64,000 nt of DNA, taken from positions 1-64,000 of the forward strand of contig JAEUOU010000036.1 in NCBI GenBank assembly GCA_016790575.1, given 5' to 3'. This DNA comes from Burkholderiaceae bacterium (GTDB taxonomy: Bacteria; Pseudomonadota; Gammaproteobacteria; Burkholderiales; Burkholderiaceae_C). Shown here one piece after another: positions 54,728 to 63,071 of the stretch. Position 1 is the stretch's first letter. Every line of letters starts with the position of its first letter. A program made the position numbers and the translations under genes. Under the pieces are notes generated by a model that saw only the letters and a program-made list of their open reading frames with translations, was not told where the DNA came from and did not search any database.

Positions 54728-55518
54728 CCGGGCGCGTCCCGGAGGCGGCGCCAGCGGCCGCCTCGGTCCATGACGCGGGCAGTCGCCTGCAGGCGCGGCA
54801 TCTGCGCAAGGCCTACGGCAGTCGCAAGGTGGTGAAGGATGTCTCGCTGACGGTCGAGAAAGGCGAGGTGGTCGGCCTGCTCGGCCCCAACGGCGCCGGG
54901 AAAACCACCTCGTTTTACCTGATTGTGGGGTTGCTGCGCGCCGATGGCGGCGAAATCCTGATCGACGGCCAGCGGGTGGAGCACATGCCCATCCATCGCC
55001 GCTCGCGGCTGGGGCTGTCCTATCTGCCGCAGGAGGCGTCGATTTTTCGCAAATTGACGGTCGCCGAGAACGTCCGGGCGGTGCTGGAACTGCAGCATGA
55101 CGCCGCCGGCCGGCCCCTGGCGGAATCGGCCATCCGCGATCGCCTGGGCGCACTGCTGGAAGACCTGCGGGTGCAGCACCTGTGGGATTCGCCGGCGGTG
55201 GCCCTGTCGGGTGGGGAGCGCCGCCGCGTCGAGATCGCCCGGGCGCTCGCGACCTCGCCACGTTTCATCCTGCTGGACGAGCCTTTTGCCGGCATCGACC
55301 CGATTGCGGTGATCGAAATCCAGCGCATCATCTCTTTCCTGAAGGCACGTGGCATCGGCGTGCTGATCACCGACCACAACGTGCGCGAGACGCTGGGTAT
55401 CTGTGACCATGCGTTCATCATCAGCGACGGTTCGGTGCTTGCAGAAGGCACACCGGACGAGATTGTTGCCAACAGCGAAGTCCGCCGGGTGTACCTGGGC
55501 GAGCACTTCCGCATGTAG
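54724..55518 (+). CDS. lptB: LPS-export ABC ATPase LptB
   Basis: 264 residues. Walker [10 protein letters not shown]-loop Y-L-P-Q-E-A-S, signature [15 protein letters not shown], Walker [13 protein letters not shown] and the H-loop I-T-D-H-N-V-R-E-T; these are the specific LptB signatures. It powers LPS extraction by LptFG. The N-terminus has about 20 more residues than E. coli LptB. rpoN follows with a 26-bp gap, the conserved lptA-lptB-rpoN order. Confidence 0.95.
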   Translation: MTGRVPEAAPAAASVHDAGSRLQARHLRKAYGSRKVVKDVSLTVEKGEVVGLLGPNGAGKTTSFYLIVGLLRADGGEILIDGQRVEHMPIHRRSRLGLSYLPQEASIFRKLTVAENVRAVLELQHDAAGRPLAESAIRDRLGALLEDLRVQHLWDSPAVALSGGERRRVEIARALATSPRFILLDEPFAGIDPIAVIEIQRIISFLKARGIGVLITDHNVRETLGICDHAFIISDGSVLAEGTPDEIVANSEVRRVYLGEHFRM

Positions 55519-55544
55519 CGGGCCGCGGATTCGGACACCGACCC

Positions 55545-57101
55545 ATGAAACAAGGCTTGTCCCTGCGGGTATCGCAGCATCTGGCGCTGACGCCCCAGCT
55601 GCAGCAGTCCATCCGGCTGTTGCAGCTGTCGACCCTGGAGCTGGGCCAGGAAGTCGACCAGATGCTCGACGACAACCCCTTTCTGGAGCGGGCGGACGAC
55701 GAAATCGAGCGCGAACAACATGGCGTGCAGATGGCCGATCAGCCGGTCAGCGCGTCGGATCGCAGTGCCGAAAGCGATTCAGAATCCATAGCGGAAAGTG
55801 ACCATTTTGCGCTGGGTAGTGACCAAAATGGCTTGGAAAATGGCCTGGAGACCTCCTGGGAGGGCGATGGCAGCGTCGACCTGTCGCCCGATGACTCCGA
55901 ATGGGGTGGTGATGCGCCTGCACGCCTCAGTGGCGCCGGCGACGAGGATGACACCGACTCCACCCAGCGGCTGGGCCGGCACGAATCGCTGACCGATTCT
56001 CTGCACCGGCAGGCGCTGGGACTGCGGCTCTCGGAGCTGGATCGGGAGGTGCTGCGTTTTCTCATCGAATCGCTCAATGACGACGGCTGGCTCGAAGATT
56101 CGCTGGAGTCGCTGGCCGAGGGATTGGCCGGCCGTGACGACCTGGAGCGCCTGGACGAACTGGTCCACCATTTCACGGTGGCGCTGCGTCTGTTGCAGTC
56201 ACTGGAGCCGGTCGGTGTCGGTGCACGTTCGCTGCAGGAGTGTCTGCTGCTGCAGTTGCGTGCCTTGCGCCAGGAGCGGCCGGACGACGAAACCGCCGAG
56301 CTGGCCGAGCGTGTGTGCCGGCAACCGATGGACCTGCTGGCGCGGCGCGACACGCGCCGGCTGGCGCAGCTCACGGGGGCGGATGATGCCGCGATTCGGG
56401 CGGCAATGACGCTGATCGCGCGTCTGGACCCGAAACCGGGCCGGCGCTTCGCGGATCTGGAGCGTCAGGTGGTGGTTCCCGACGTTATTGTCTCGACCAG
56501 CGGGCGTGGCTCTGCAACACGGCTGCGGGTACAGCTCAATCCGGATGTCATGCCCCGGTTGCGGGTGCAGGACATCTATGCCAATGCCTTGCGCGGTGGC
56601 GGCAAAGGCGAAGCCCATGGCGCGCTGCAGCAACGCCTGCAGGAGGCGCGCTGGTTCATCAAGAACATCCAGCAGCGTTTCGACACCATCTTGCGGGTAT
56701 CCAAGGCGATCGTCGAACGGCAGAAGAACTTTTTCGTCCATGGCGAACTGGCAATGCGCCCCCTGGTATTGCGCGAGATTGCCGACGAGCTGGGCCTGCA
56801 CGAGTCAACGATCTCGCGGGTGACGACCGCCAAGTACATGGCCACACCGTTCGGGACCTTCGAGCTGAAGTATTTTTTCGGTTCTGCGCTGGGCACGGAA
56901 ACCGGCGGCAACGCCTCCAGTACCGCCGTGCGGGCCCTGATCAAACAGTTTGTCGCCGCCGAAGATCCCAAAAAACCCTTGTCGGACAACCAGATCGCTG
57001 ATCTGCTCAAGGAGCAAGGCATCGAATGCGCCCGCCGTACGGTCGCCAAGTATCGCGAGGCCCTGAGAATCGCCCCCACCAATCTGCGCAAGGCACTCTG
57101 A
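55545..57101 (+). CDS. rpoN: RNA polymerase sigma-54 factor
   Basis: 518 residues. Region I (Gln-rich activator-interaction part): L-A-L-T-P-Q-L-Q-Q-S-I-R-L-L-Q. Acidic region II (~55-145). Region III with core-binding domain, HTH H-E-S-T-I-S-R-V-T, and the RpoN box A-R-R-T-V-A-K-Y-R-E near the C-terminus. Directs RNA polymerase to -24/-12 promoters that need enhancer-binding ATPases. Unusual: the acidic linker includes an in-frame copy of the interspersed element (residues ~79-93, ...S-I-A-E-S-D-H-F-A-L-G-S-D). The core domains are untouched. Confidence 0.96.
   Translation: MKQGLSLRVSQHLALTPQLQQSIRLLQLSTLELGQEVDQMLDDNPFLERADDEIEREQHGVQMADQPVSASDRSAESDSESIAESDHFALGSDQNGLENGLETSWEGDGSVDLSPDDSEWGGDAPARLSGAGDEDDTDSTQRLGRHESLTDSLHRQALGLRLSELDREVLRFLIESLNDDGWLEDSLESLAEGLAGRDDLERLDELVHHFTVALRLLQSLEPVGVGARSLQECLLLQLRALRQERPDDETAELAERVCRQPMDLLARRDTRRLAQLTGADDAAIRAAMTLIARLDPKPGRRFADLERQVVVPDVIVSTSGRGSATRLRVQLNPDVMPRLRVQDIYANALRGGGKGEAHGALQQRLQEARWFIKNIQQRFDTILRVSKAIVERQKNFFVHGELAMRPLVLREIADELGLHESTISRVTTAKYMATPFGTFELKYFFGSALGTETGGNASSTAVRALIKQFVAAEDPKKPLSDNQIADLLKEQGIECARRTVAKYREALRIAPTNLRKAL
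55783..55823 (+). repeat. Interspersed element, copy 11, in frame inside rpoN
   Basis: AATCCATAGCGGAAAGTGAC, then CATTTTGCGCTGGGTAGTG. Same direction as the gene, translated in the shared compatible frame as S-E-S-I-A-E-S-D-H-F-A-L-G-S-D. It falls in the acidic, poorly conserved region II of sigma-54. It is more diverged than copies 3 and 8, and enriched in acidic codons. Confidence 0.75.
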
Positions 57102-57207
57102 ACCCGGGCCCCGCGACACCGCCCCCGCGCGATCTTGCTGCTTCGTGACAGGTGCCAGGTCCGCCGCGGCCGCCGACAATGCGCCTGCCCCCTCTTGGAA
57201 GATGACC

Positions 57208-58524
57208 ATGAACCAGCTCCAGCTTTTTCTCCCCTGTGCCGCCGGCGTGGAGGAATTTCTGGCCGACGAGGTGCATCGCCTCACCGGCCTGCAGGGGCGC
57301 GATCTCCTCACCCTGCGCGGTGGCGTGGTGGCGCTGGCCAGCTGGCGCGATGCGCTGCGCCTGAATTTGCACAGCCGCCTGGCCCAGCGGGTGCTGGTGC
57401 AGCTGTCCAACACCCTCTATCGCAATGAAAAAGACCTGTACGAAGCCGCCAGTGCCGTCGCCTGGGAGATCTGGTTCACGACGAAGCAGAGCTTCAAGGT
57501 GGAAATCACTGCCCAGCACAGCCCGCTGACCAGCCTGAACTTTGCGGCGCTGAAGGTCAAGGACGCCATCGCCGACCGTTTTCGTGCCAAAGGCGGCGCG
57601 CGCCCCGATGTCAACACCCAGTGGCCGGACGTTCGGGTCTATGTGCATCTGACCACCGACCGCGCCACGCTCTACATCGACACCTCCGGCGAGCCGCTGT
57701 TCAAGCGCGGCTGGCGCGAGGACAAGGGGGATGCACCGCTGAAGGAAACGCTGGCCGCCGCGATGATCGCCGCCAGCGGCTGGGACACGGCGGCGGCCGA
57801 CGGTGTGCCGCTGTACGACCCATGCTGTGGCAGCGGCACCATCGCCATCGAGGCGGCGCAGATCGCCTGCGGTATCGCGCCGGGCATCCAGCGGCGATTT
57901 GCCTTCGAGAAGCTGCTGCCTTTCCAGGCCCATGTCTGGCAGGCATTGAAGTCCGAAGCCCGAGCCGCCGAGCATCCGCCCGTGGCGCCGGTCGCGGGCA
58001 GTGATGTGGCGCACCGCATGGTCGACTTCGCCCGGCGCAACGCCGAACGCGCCGGTGTCGCCCATGCCGTAGAGCTGCGCGGCGGCGACGCCTTGCAGCG
58101 GATGCCCCCTTGCGACCGGCCCGGTGTGATGCTGCTCAACCCGCCGTACGGCGAGCGCATCGCCGCCGCCGGTGTGGCCGGGACCGTGCGTCGCGGCGGG
58201 CGTGAAGCCTTTCAGCCCGGGGCGCTGGCACTGCAGCGGCGCGAGCCGGCCGCCCACGTGCCCACCGCCCCCGGCGGCCAGGTCCCCGGGCCGGACGACG
58301 GCGCTGACTTTTTCCTGCAACTGGCGGCACACTGGAAGAAGCACTACAACGGCTGGACTGCGTGGATGCTCACCCCCGACCTGAAGCTGCCCGGCAAGAT
58401 GCGGCTGAAGGAGAGCCGCCGCGTACCGATGTGGAACGGCCCGATCGAATGCCGGCTGTTTCGCTTCGACCTGGTGGCCGGTCCGGCCAAACCCCGCGCC
58501 TCGCCCGGCCGTGAGCACGCCTGA
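57208..58524 (+). CDS. THUMP-domain 23S rRNA guanine-N2 methyltransferase (RlmL/YcbY-type)
   Basis: 438 residues. N-terminal THUMP RNA-binding domain (~45-160), then a class I methyltransferase with D-P-C-C-G-S-G-T-I-A-I-E-A-A (SAM loop) and the catalytic L-N-P-P-Y-G-E-R. This corresponds to the N-terminal (RlmL) half of E. coli RlmKL. A low-complexity insert (~345-372) lies between the catalytic motif and the D-G-A-D-F-F-L segment. Starts at M-N-Q-L-Q after GGAAG; ATG two codons upstream is possible. Its end overlaps the PIN gene by 14 bp. Confidence 0.88.
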   Translation: MNQLQLFLPCAAGVEEFLADEVHRLTGLQGRDLLTLRGGVVALASWRDALRLNLHSRLAQRVLVQLSNTLYRNEKDLYEAASAVAWEIWFTTKQSFKVEITAQHSPLTSLNFAALKVKDAIADRFRAKGGARPDVNTQWPDVRVYVHLTTDRATLYIDTSGEPLFKRGWREDKGDAPLKETLAAAMIAASGWDTAAADGVPLYDPCCGSGTIAIEAAQIACGIAPGIQRRFAFEKLLPFQAHVWQALKSEARAAEHPPVAPVAGSDVAHRMVDFARRNAERAGVAHAVELRGGDALQRMPPCDRPGVMLLNPPYGERIAAAGVAGTVRRGGREAFQPGALALQRREPAAHVPTAPGGQVPGPDDGADFFLQLAAHWKKHYNGWTAWMLTPDLKLPGKMRLKESRRVPMWNGPIECRLFRFDLVAGPAKPRASPGREHA

Positions 58525-58966
58525 CGCGGCGCGGCCCCCGGTGGTGGTCGACACCAACGTGGTGCTCGACCTGCTGGTGTTTCCCGACCCTGCCGCAGCG
58601 CCGCTGCGTGCGGCGGTGGCCGATGGCGCCTTGTGCTGGTTGGCCACCGTGCCGATGCGGGAAGAGCTGGCGCGGGTGCTGCACTACCCGAAGCTGGCAC
58701 CGCGACTGGCCTTCTACGGCCGGTCGGCGTTCGAGGTGCTGGCCGCGTTTGATACCCGTGCCAGGCTGGTCCCCATCGCGCCGAAGGCGGGCGTGACCTG
58801 CCGCGACCCCGACGACCAGAAATTCGTCGATCTGGCGGTGGCCCACCGCGCGATGCTGCTCAGCAAAGACCATGCGGTGCTGTGCCTGAAAAAGCGCCTG
58901 CTGGCGCTGGGGGTGGCGACCGCGCCTTCGCTGGCGTCGCTGCCCCGGCTCACACCGCCCGGTTGA
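58511..58966 (+). CDS. PIN-domain protein (putative VapC-like/PIN_3 nuclease)
   Basis: 151 residues. PIN acidic residues: V-V-V-D-T-N-V-V-L-D (D14), R-E-E-L (Glu) and R-D-P-D-D-Q-K-F-V-D (Asp cluster), then a final L-S-K-D-H segment. Such proteins are metal-dependent RNases, often toxins paired with an antitoxin. No antitoxin-like small gene is adjacent: upstream is the methyltransferase and downstream a convergent kinase. It overlaps the upstream gene by 14 bp (GTG start) and the downstream gene by 17 bp. The stand-alone PIN_3/COG1569 type is likely; toxin function is unproven. Confidence 0.8.
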   Translation: MSTPDAARPPVVVDTNVVLDLLVFPDPAAAPLRAAVADGALCWLATVPMREELARVLHYPKLAPRLAFYGRSAFEVLAAFDTRARLVPIAPKAGVTCRDPDDQKFVDLAVAHRAMLLSKDHAVLCLKKRLLALGVATAPSLASLPRLTPPG

Positions 58967-59768
58967 GCAGTGCGGCGGCGGCCTGCAGGCGTTGCAGGTC
59001 CCGGCCCCAGCGCCGGTCTTCCGGCAGACGCTGCAGCCAGGCCATGCGGCGCGCGCTGTGCCGCACCACGGTTTGAACGGGTTCGGACTGGGCGGCAATG
59101 CAGGCGCGCCAGTGTGCCGCCGCGTCATCAAAGGCTCCGGCGGAGCGCAGGGTCAGCGCCGTGGAATGCAGATAGCCCAGCCAGTCGCGGGCCTGGCAGT
59201 GCGGCAGATCCAGACTCTGGCCGGGATCGTCCTCGAAATCGATGAAACCGACACGACCATCCGCCTGCAGCACCAGGTTGCGCGCGAACGCCTGACTCAG
59301 GTAAGTTCCCTGGGCGTGAACGGCGGAAATGGCCTCCAGCCCTCTGCGCCACAGGACCAGCGCCGCATCGGCGCAATTGGCGCTCGCCAGCGCGTCACCG
59401 AGCGAACGCGCTGTGGCCGCTCCGCCGGACAGGTCGGACATCATCAACCCGTCGGCCCGCACGGCCAGCAGGTGCGGAACACCCAGTCCCGCACCATGGA
59501 GGGCCCGTAGCCGGCGGGCCTCGGTGGCAATGGCGGCCTGGCCTCCGAGGTTGGGGATCGGTGCCAGGACATCCAGACGCAGGAGGTCCGATACCACGCC
59601 CATCAGCCAGTACCGCCAGCGCCCATGGCGCGGTCCGGCCTTGCGTACCCAGACCGTCCGGCCATCGGCCAAGGTGTGGCGGGCTACGCCAGGCGCCTGG
59701 ACGGCGAGCAGGCGGTCGAGTTCTTCTTCCGGGCTCGGAGGCGGGGCGGAGAGGGCTGCGGCGGACAT
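58950..59768 (-). CDS. Bud32/RIO-like protein kinase
   Basis: 272 residues with eukaryote-like kinase hallmarks: K-like region V-W-V-R-K-A-G, catalytic-loop-like H-A-Q-G-T-Y-L-S-Q-A-F-A-R-N-L-V-L, and a metal-binding D-F-E in F-I-D-F-E-D-D-P-G. This small lipopolysaccharide-kinase/Bud32-like pattern occurs in many beta- and gammaproteobacteria; the substrate is unknown. Start M-S-A-A-A-L is chosen; an ATG 14 codons upstream is also possible. Divergent from the YecA-like gene, tail-to-tail with the PIN gene. Confidence 0.7.
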   Translation of the reverse strand: MSAAALSAPPPSPEEELDRLLAVQAPGVARHTLADGRTVWVRKAGPRHGRWRYWLMGVVSDLLRLDVLAPIPNLGGQAAIATEARRLRALHGAGLGVPHLLAVRADGLMMSDLSGGAATARSLGDALASANCADAALVLWRRGLEAISAVHAQGTYLSQAFARNLVLQADGRVGFIDFEDDPGQSLDLPHCQARDWLGYLHSTALTLRSAGAFDDAAAHWRACIAAQSEPVQTVVRHSARRMAWLQRLPEDRRWGRDLQRLQAAAALLNRAV

Positions 59769-59859
59769 GGGCAGAGCTACACTGGACCGGTATCGCCGGC
59801 GGGCGCCCATCATAAAGGTGTTGCATCCGCCGCCAGCCCGAACACAGCCCCGAACGACC

Positions 59860-60666
59860 ATGACCACTCTCCCCGACCGCCTTGTGCCCGCCGCGCTTTC
59901 CGCGGACGATTTCGACACCCTGGACGCCATACTGGACGACCTGCGCACCCGCAGCGACGAAACCCCGCAGTGGGAGTTCTGCGAAGGGTTCATCGCCGCG
60001 CTGGCCTGCTGCCGCCGCACCATTGCGGTGGACGAGTACCTGCCGGTGCTTCTGGACCTGGAAGGGGCCGACATCACCGCCGCCTTTGCGGACGCCGGGC
60101 AGCACGCCCGTTTCATGGCGCTGTGGCACCGCCGCGTAGCCGAAGTCACTGCGGCGCTCGATGCGGAGGTGGAATCGCTGGACGATGCACGTGCCTATGC
60201 CCCTGAGGTGATGGACGTGCGCGGCGCCGTTGCCAGCCTGCCGCAGGCCGAGCGGGCCGAGTTGGAGGACGAATTGCTGCCGGCCTTTGCCCAGGTCTGG
60301 GCGCTGGGGTTCATGTATGCCGTCGAAGCCTGGCCGGAGGAGTGGGCGCCGCCACGCGACCGCGACACCGCGAAGCTGCTTGACGCCTGCATGCAGGCCA
60401 TCGTGGCGCTGACCGAAGACGACGAGGACGAGCCGACCCTGTCCGCCCTCAGCGAAGACGGCCCGGCGAGTGTGAGCGAGAACCGCCTGAATGCCTATGG
60501 CGAGGCGTTGTGGGCGGTGTATGACCTGCGGGAGGTCTGGCGCAGTATCGGTCCACGGGTCGAATCGATTCGCCGGGCCGTGACGCCAGGCCGCAACGAC
60601 CCATGTTCCTGCGGCAGCGGCAAGAAATTCAAAAAGTGCTGCGGCGCCGCTGCGGCGCCGGCCTGA
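59860..60666 (+). CDS. YecA/UPF0149-family protein with C-terminal SEC-C metal-binding motif
   Basis: 268 residues. Helical UPF0149 domain (F-C-E-G-F-I-A-A-L-A-C-C ... A-L-W-H-R-R-V-A-E-V), an acidic linker (D-D-E-D-E-P), and the SEC-C zinc motif P-G-R-N-D-P-C-S-C-G-S-G-K-K-F-K-K-C-C-G as in the SecA tail. YecA-type proteins interact with ribosomes or the Sec machinery through this motif. The ATG was chosen because it begins the UPF0149 homology; the longer frame runs antisense through the kinase gene. Confidence 0.85.
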   Translation: MTTLPDRLVPAALSADDFDTLDAILDDLRTRSDETPQWEFCEGFIAALACCRRTIAVDEYLPVLLDLEGADITAAFADAGQHARFMALWHRRVAEVTAALDAEVESLDDARAYAPEVMDVRGAVASLPQAERAELEDELLPAFAQVWALGFMYAVEAWPEEWAPPRDRDTAKLLDACMQAIVALTEDDEDEPTLSALSEDGPASVSENRLNAYGEALWAVYDLREVWRSIGPRVESIRRAVTPGRNDPCSCGSGKKFKKCCGAAAAPA

Positions 60667-60690
60667 TCCGCGTCCCGAGGCAGACCGTTG

Positions 60691-61398
60691 TCAGTGGCTG
60701 CCCGCTTTGGGCAGTCGGTCCAGCGCCGCTTCACAGGCCTGCAGGAACAGGCCGCTTGCCGCCTGCAAGGTGGCTGTGTCGCCGGGGTCACAGGCCATGC
60801 GCAAATACAGCTTTCCCCGCAATAGCATCATCAGAAACGGCGGCGCGTCTTCCGGGCGGGGTGGCATGGCGGCCACCAGGGCGCGGGCGAGGGCGGGATC
60901 GACCCACTGCGCCGGAGTGGCTTCGTCGCTGCCGTGCACGCTGAAAAGCGCAGGGAAATGTTCGGGCAGACCGTCGAGCGGGACCTCGTCGTACATCATC
61001 AGCCAGCGCATTTCCTCCGGCATGTTCGAATCCATGGAAGTCTGGAGTGTGTCGGTGTAGGCCGCGAAGGCCTTTTCTTCGAGCGCATTTTTCAGGGTGT
61101 TGGAGACCACGATGACCCGCAAGTCCTCTTGCAGGCCCAGCTCGGCCCGGGCGCGCAGTTCCTGGCCCTGAATGTAACGACGGGTGCTGGTGCCCACCTC
61201 CAGCAGCCATTTGTGGTCGCGGACCAGTCCATCGACCGCTGTCGCGGATCCGTCAGCCGACGCTGCGCAGCGCCAGCCCCGTGAACGCGCCCAGGCCGCC
61301 ACCGCTGCTGGTGCGGCCGGCGCGGCGGCTTCGGCCGCTCGCGCAACGTCTGTCCCGGCTTCGGGACGCGAAAAAACCTTCTTGAGGCGGTCAAACAT
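60691..61398 (-). CDS. Conserved hypothetical protein
   Basis: 235 residues, no signal peptide or membrane helix. Starts M-F-D-R-L-K-K-V-F-S-R, an Ala-rich linker (~18-35), then a folded alpha/beta region (W-L-L-E-V-G-T-S, I-V-V-S-N-T-L-K-N) and an acidic middle (S-N-M-P-E-E-M-R-W-L-M-M-Y-D-E-V-P). I do not recognise a family. It converges on the YecA-like gene (24 bp gap). Upstream on the same strand is holA 68 bp away, so it may be the last gene of the leuS-lptE-holA transcript. Codon usage is like the neighbours'. Confidence 0.6.
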   Translation of the reverse strand: MFDRLKKVFSRPEAGTDVARAAEAAAPAAPAAVAAWARSRGWRCAASADGSATAVDGLVRDHKWLLEVGTSTRRYIQGQELRARAELGLQEDLRVIVVSNTLKNALEEKAFAAYTDTLQTSMDSNMPEEMRWLMMYDEVPLDGLPEHFPALFSVHGSDEATPAQWVDPALARALVAAMPPRPEDAPPFLMMLLRGKLYLRMACDPGDTATLQAASGLFLQACEAALDRLPKAGSH

Positions 61399-61466
61399 GG
61401 TGTTGTCCCTGATTGCGCAAAAGGACGTTCATTATTAATCGACGCTGCCGATGCGGCAAACGGCCC

Positions 61467-62546
61467 CTAACGCGGCGTACGCGAACCGGGCGGGTGGGTT
61501 GCCGCGCCGACCTGTGCCAGCTGCATCGCCAGGCGATGCAGCGCCGGCCAGGGCTGAATCGGCCAGTCCGGTGCTTTCAGTCCCTTGACGATGCCGTCGA
61601 CAATCTGCGCCGACTGGACCAGCTGGTGCAGGCACTCGCGGGTCAGCCGGGGTATCAGACGCTCGAAAGCCCGCTCGCGCGGTCCCCAGATCCGCTGCTC
61701 GCGCAACGCCAACGGCAAGGGTTTGCCACTGCGGATCGCGTCATGCACCCGCTGCAACGCACGGATTTCTTCGGCCAGGCTGTAATGCACCCGCACGGCG
61801 GCCTCGCCTTCGGCCTCCAGTCCGTCGAGCATGCGCTGCACCCGTGTCATCCGGCCGGCCAGGACGGCCTCCGCCAGCTGGGGCACACCGTAGCGGGCGA
61901 CATCCAGGACCGCTTGCTGCACGGCATCGAAGGCCAATTCGCCCGGCGGGTGCAACAGCGCGAGCTTCTGGATTTCCTGGTGCGCCGCCAGCAGGTTGCC
62001 TTCGACCCGGTCCGCGAAGAACTGCAGCGTCCGCTGGCCCTCCTCACCGGCGACAACCCGTTGCCCCTGGCGGGCCAGGCGCTGGGCGATCCAGGTCGGC
62101 AGCGCGGGCCGTTCGACCGGCTCGATCGGGACCACCACCCCGGCCTGCTCCAGTGCCGCGCACCAGGCGCTGGACCGGCTCAGCTTGTCCAGTCGCGGCA
62201 GCAGGACCAAGGTGATGGTGCCGGTGTTGTCATGCGCCTGGCGGGCAATCTCCTGCAAGGCAGCGCCGCCGTCTTTGCCGGGTTTGCCGGTCGGGATGCG
62301 GATCTCGACCAGTTGACGCTCGGAAAACAGGCTCAGGGAACTGCCCGACTCCAGCACGGCGCCCCAGTCGAAGCGCAGCCCGGAGACGGTGTGCACAACA
62401 CGTTCAACGGCGCCGTCCTGGCGCGCAGCCCGGCGGATGGCATCGGCGGCTTCCTGGGCGAGCAGGGGTTCGTCGCCCAGAAGGACATACAGCGACCGGC
62501 AGCCCCTGGCCAGATGGGCATCAAGTTGGGCGATGGCGACCTGCAT
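61467..62546 (-). CDS. holA: DNA polymerase III delta subunit
   Basis: 359 residues of the clamp-loader delta family. N-terminal domain (L-Y-V-L-L-G-D-E-P-L-L-A-Q-E-A-A-D) and domain II with V-L-L-P-R-L-D-K-L-S-R-S; C-terminal collar region with A-L-Q-R-V-H. It opens the beta clamp during DNA replication. It follows lptE with 24 bp and is the third gene of the conserved leuS-lptE-holA operon. Confidence 0.93.
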   Translation of the reverse strand: MQVAIAQLDAHLARGCRSLYVLLGDEPLLAQEAADAIRRAARQDGAVERVVHTVSGLRFDWGAVLESGSSLSLFSERQLVEIRIPTGKPGKDGGAALQEIARQAHDNTGTITLVLLPRLDKLSRSSAWCAALEQAGVVVPIEPVERPALPTWIAQRLARQGQRVVAGEEGQRTLQFFADRVEGNLLAAHQEIQKLALLHPPGELAFDAVQQAVLDVARYGVPQLAEAVLAGRMTRVQRMLDGLEAEGEAAVRVHYSLAEEIRALQRVHDAIRSGKPLPLALREQRIWGPRERAFERLIPRLTRECLHQLVQSAQIVDGIVKGLKAPDWPIQPWPALHRLAMQLAQVGAATHPPGSRTPR

Positions 62547-62570
62547 GGCGGTGGCGACGCGGCCCGTGGT

Positions 62571-63071
62571 TCAGCCGGGACGCACGGCGGCCAGGCGCCG
62601 CATGACCTGTTGGACCAGGTCGGTCTGCATGCTGCGGTAGAGCAGGATTTCTTCGGCCTCTTTGGCCAATGCCGCGGTTTCGCTGAAGCTGATGTCGCGT
62701 TGTTGCAGCAGTTCGGTCTCGTCAATCAGGTCCTGGCCCTGGGTCGAGCGCAGCCGAAATTTCAGGCGTACCCGCAACTGGAACTCCCGCACCTGGCCCG
62801 CCGTGCTCAGCCCGACCACCACCTTCTCCCGCTGATCGACCAGGATTTCCAGGACGCCGTCCACCGTGGCGGAGTCGGTGGGGTCAGTGACCACCCGGAT
62901 TCCGGCGCCGGCCAGGTTCAGACGGAGCTCCTGCATCAGTGGTGTGTTGGACACCGGAAGGCGAAGACTGCGCAACGCAAAATCCGGTGCCTGACGGAGC
63001 CGAAAACCGCAACCACCGCCGACGGCGGCGGCAGCGGCCAGTACAAGCAGGTTCCGGCGGGCGCTGCCCAT
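62571..63071 (-). CDS. lptE: LPS-assembly lipoprotein LptE
   Basis: 166 residues. Signal with lipobox G-G-G-C-G-F (Cys at ~21), then F-R-L-R-Q-A-P, a compact alpha/beta domain and basic C-terminus. It forms the outer-membrane LptDE plug complex for LPS insertion. The start is ambiguous: ATG overlapping the leuS stop (TGATG) is used, a GTG one codon upstream is possible. Located between leuS and holA, the diagnostic context for lptE. Confidence 0.92.
   Translation of the reverse strand: MGSARRNLLVLAAAAAVGGGCGFRLRQAPDFALRSLRLPVSNTPLMQELRLNLAGAGIRVVTDPTDSATVDGVLEILVDQREKVVVGLSTAGQVREFQLRVRLKFRLRSTQGQDLIDETELLQQRDISFSETAALAKEAEEILLYRSMQTDLVQQVMRRLAAVRPG

Noticed and set aside
53327-55261. 644-residue minus-strand frame across dsbA, lptA and lptB
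   Set aside because: It spans three well-supported plus-strand genes and their spacers and shows no domain.
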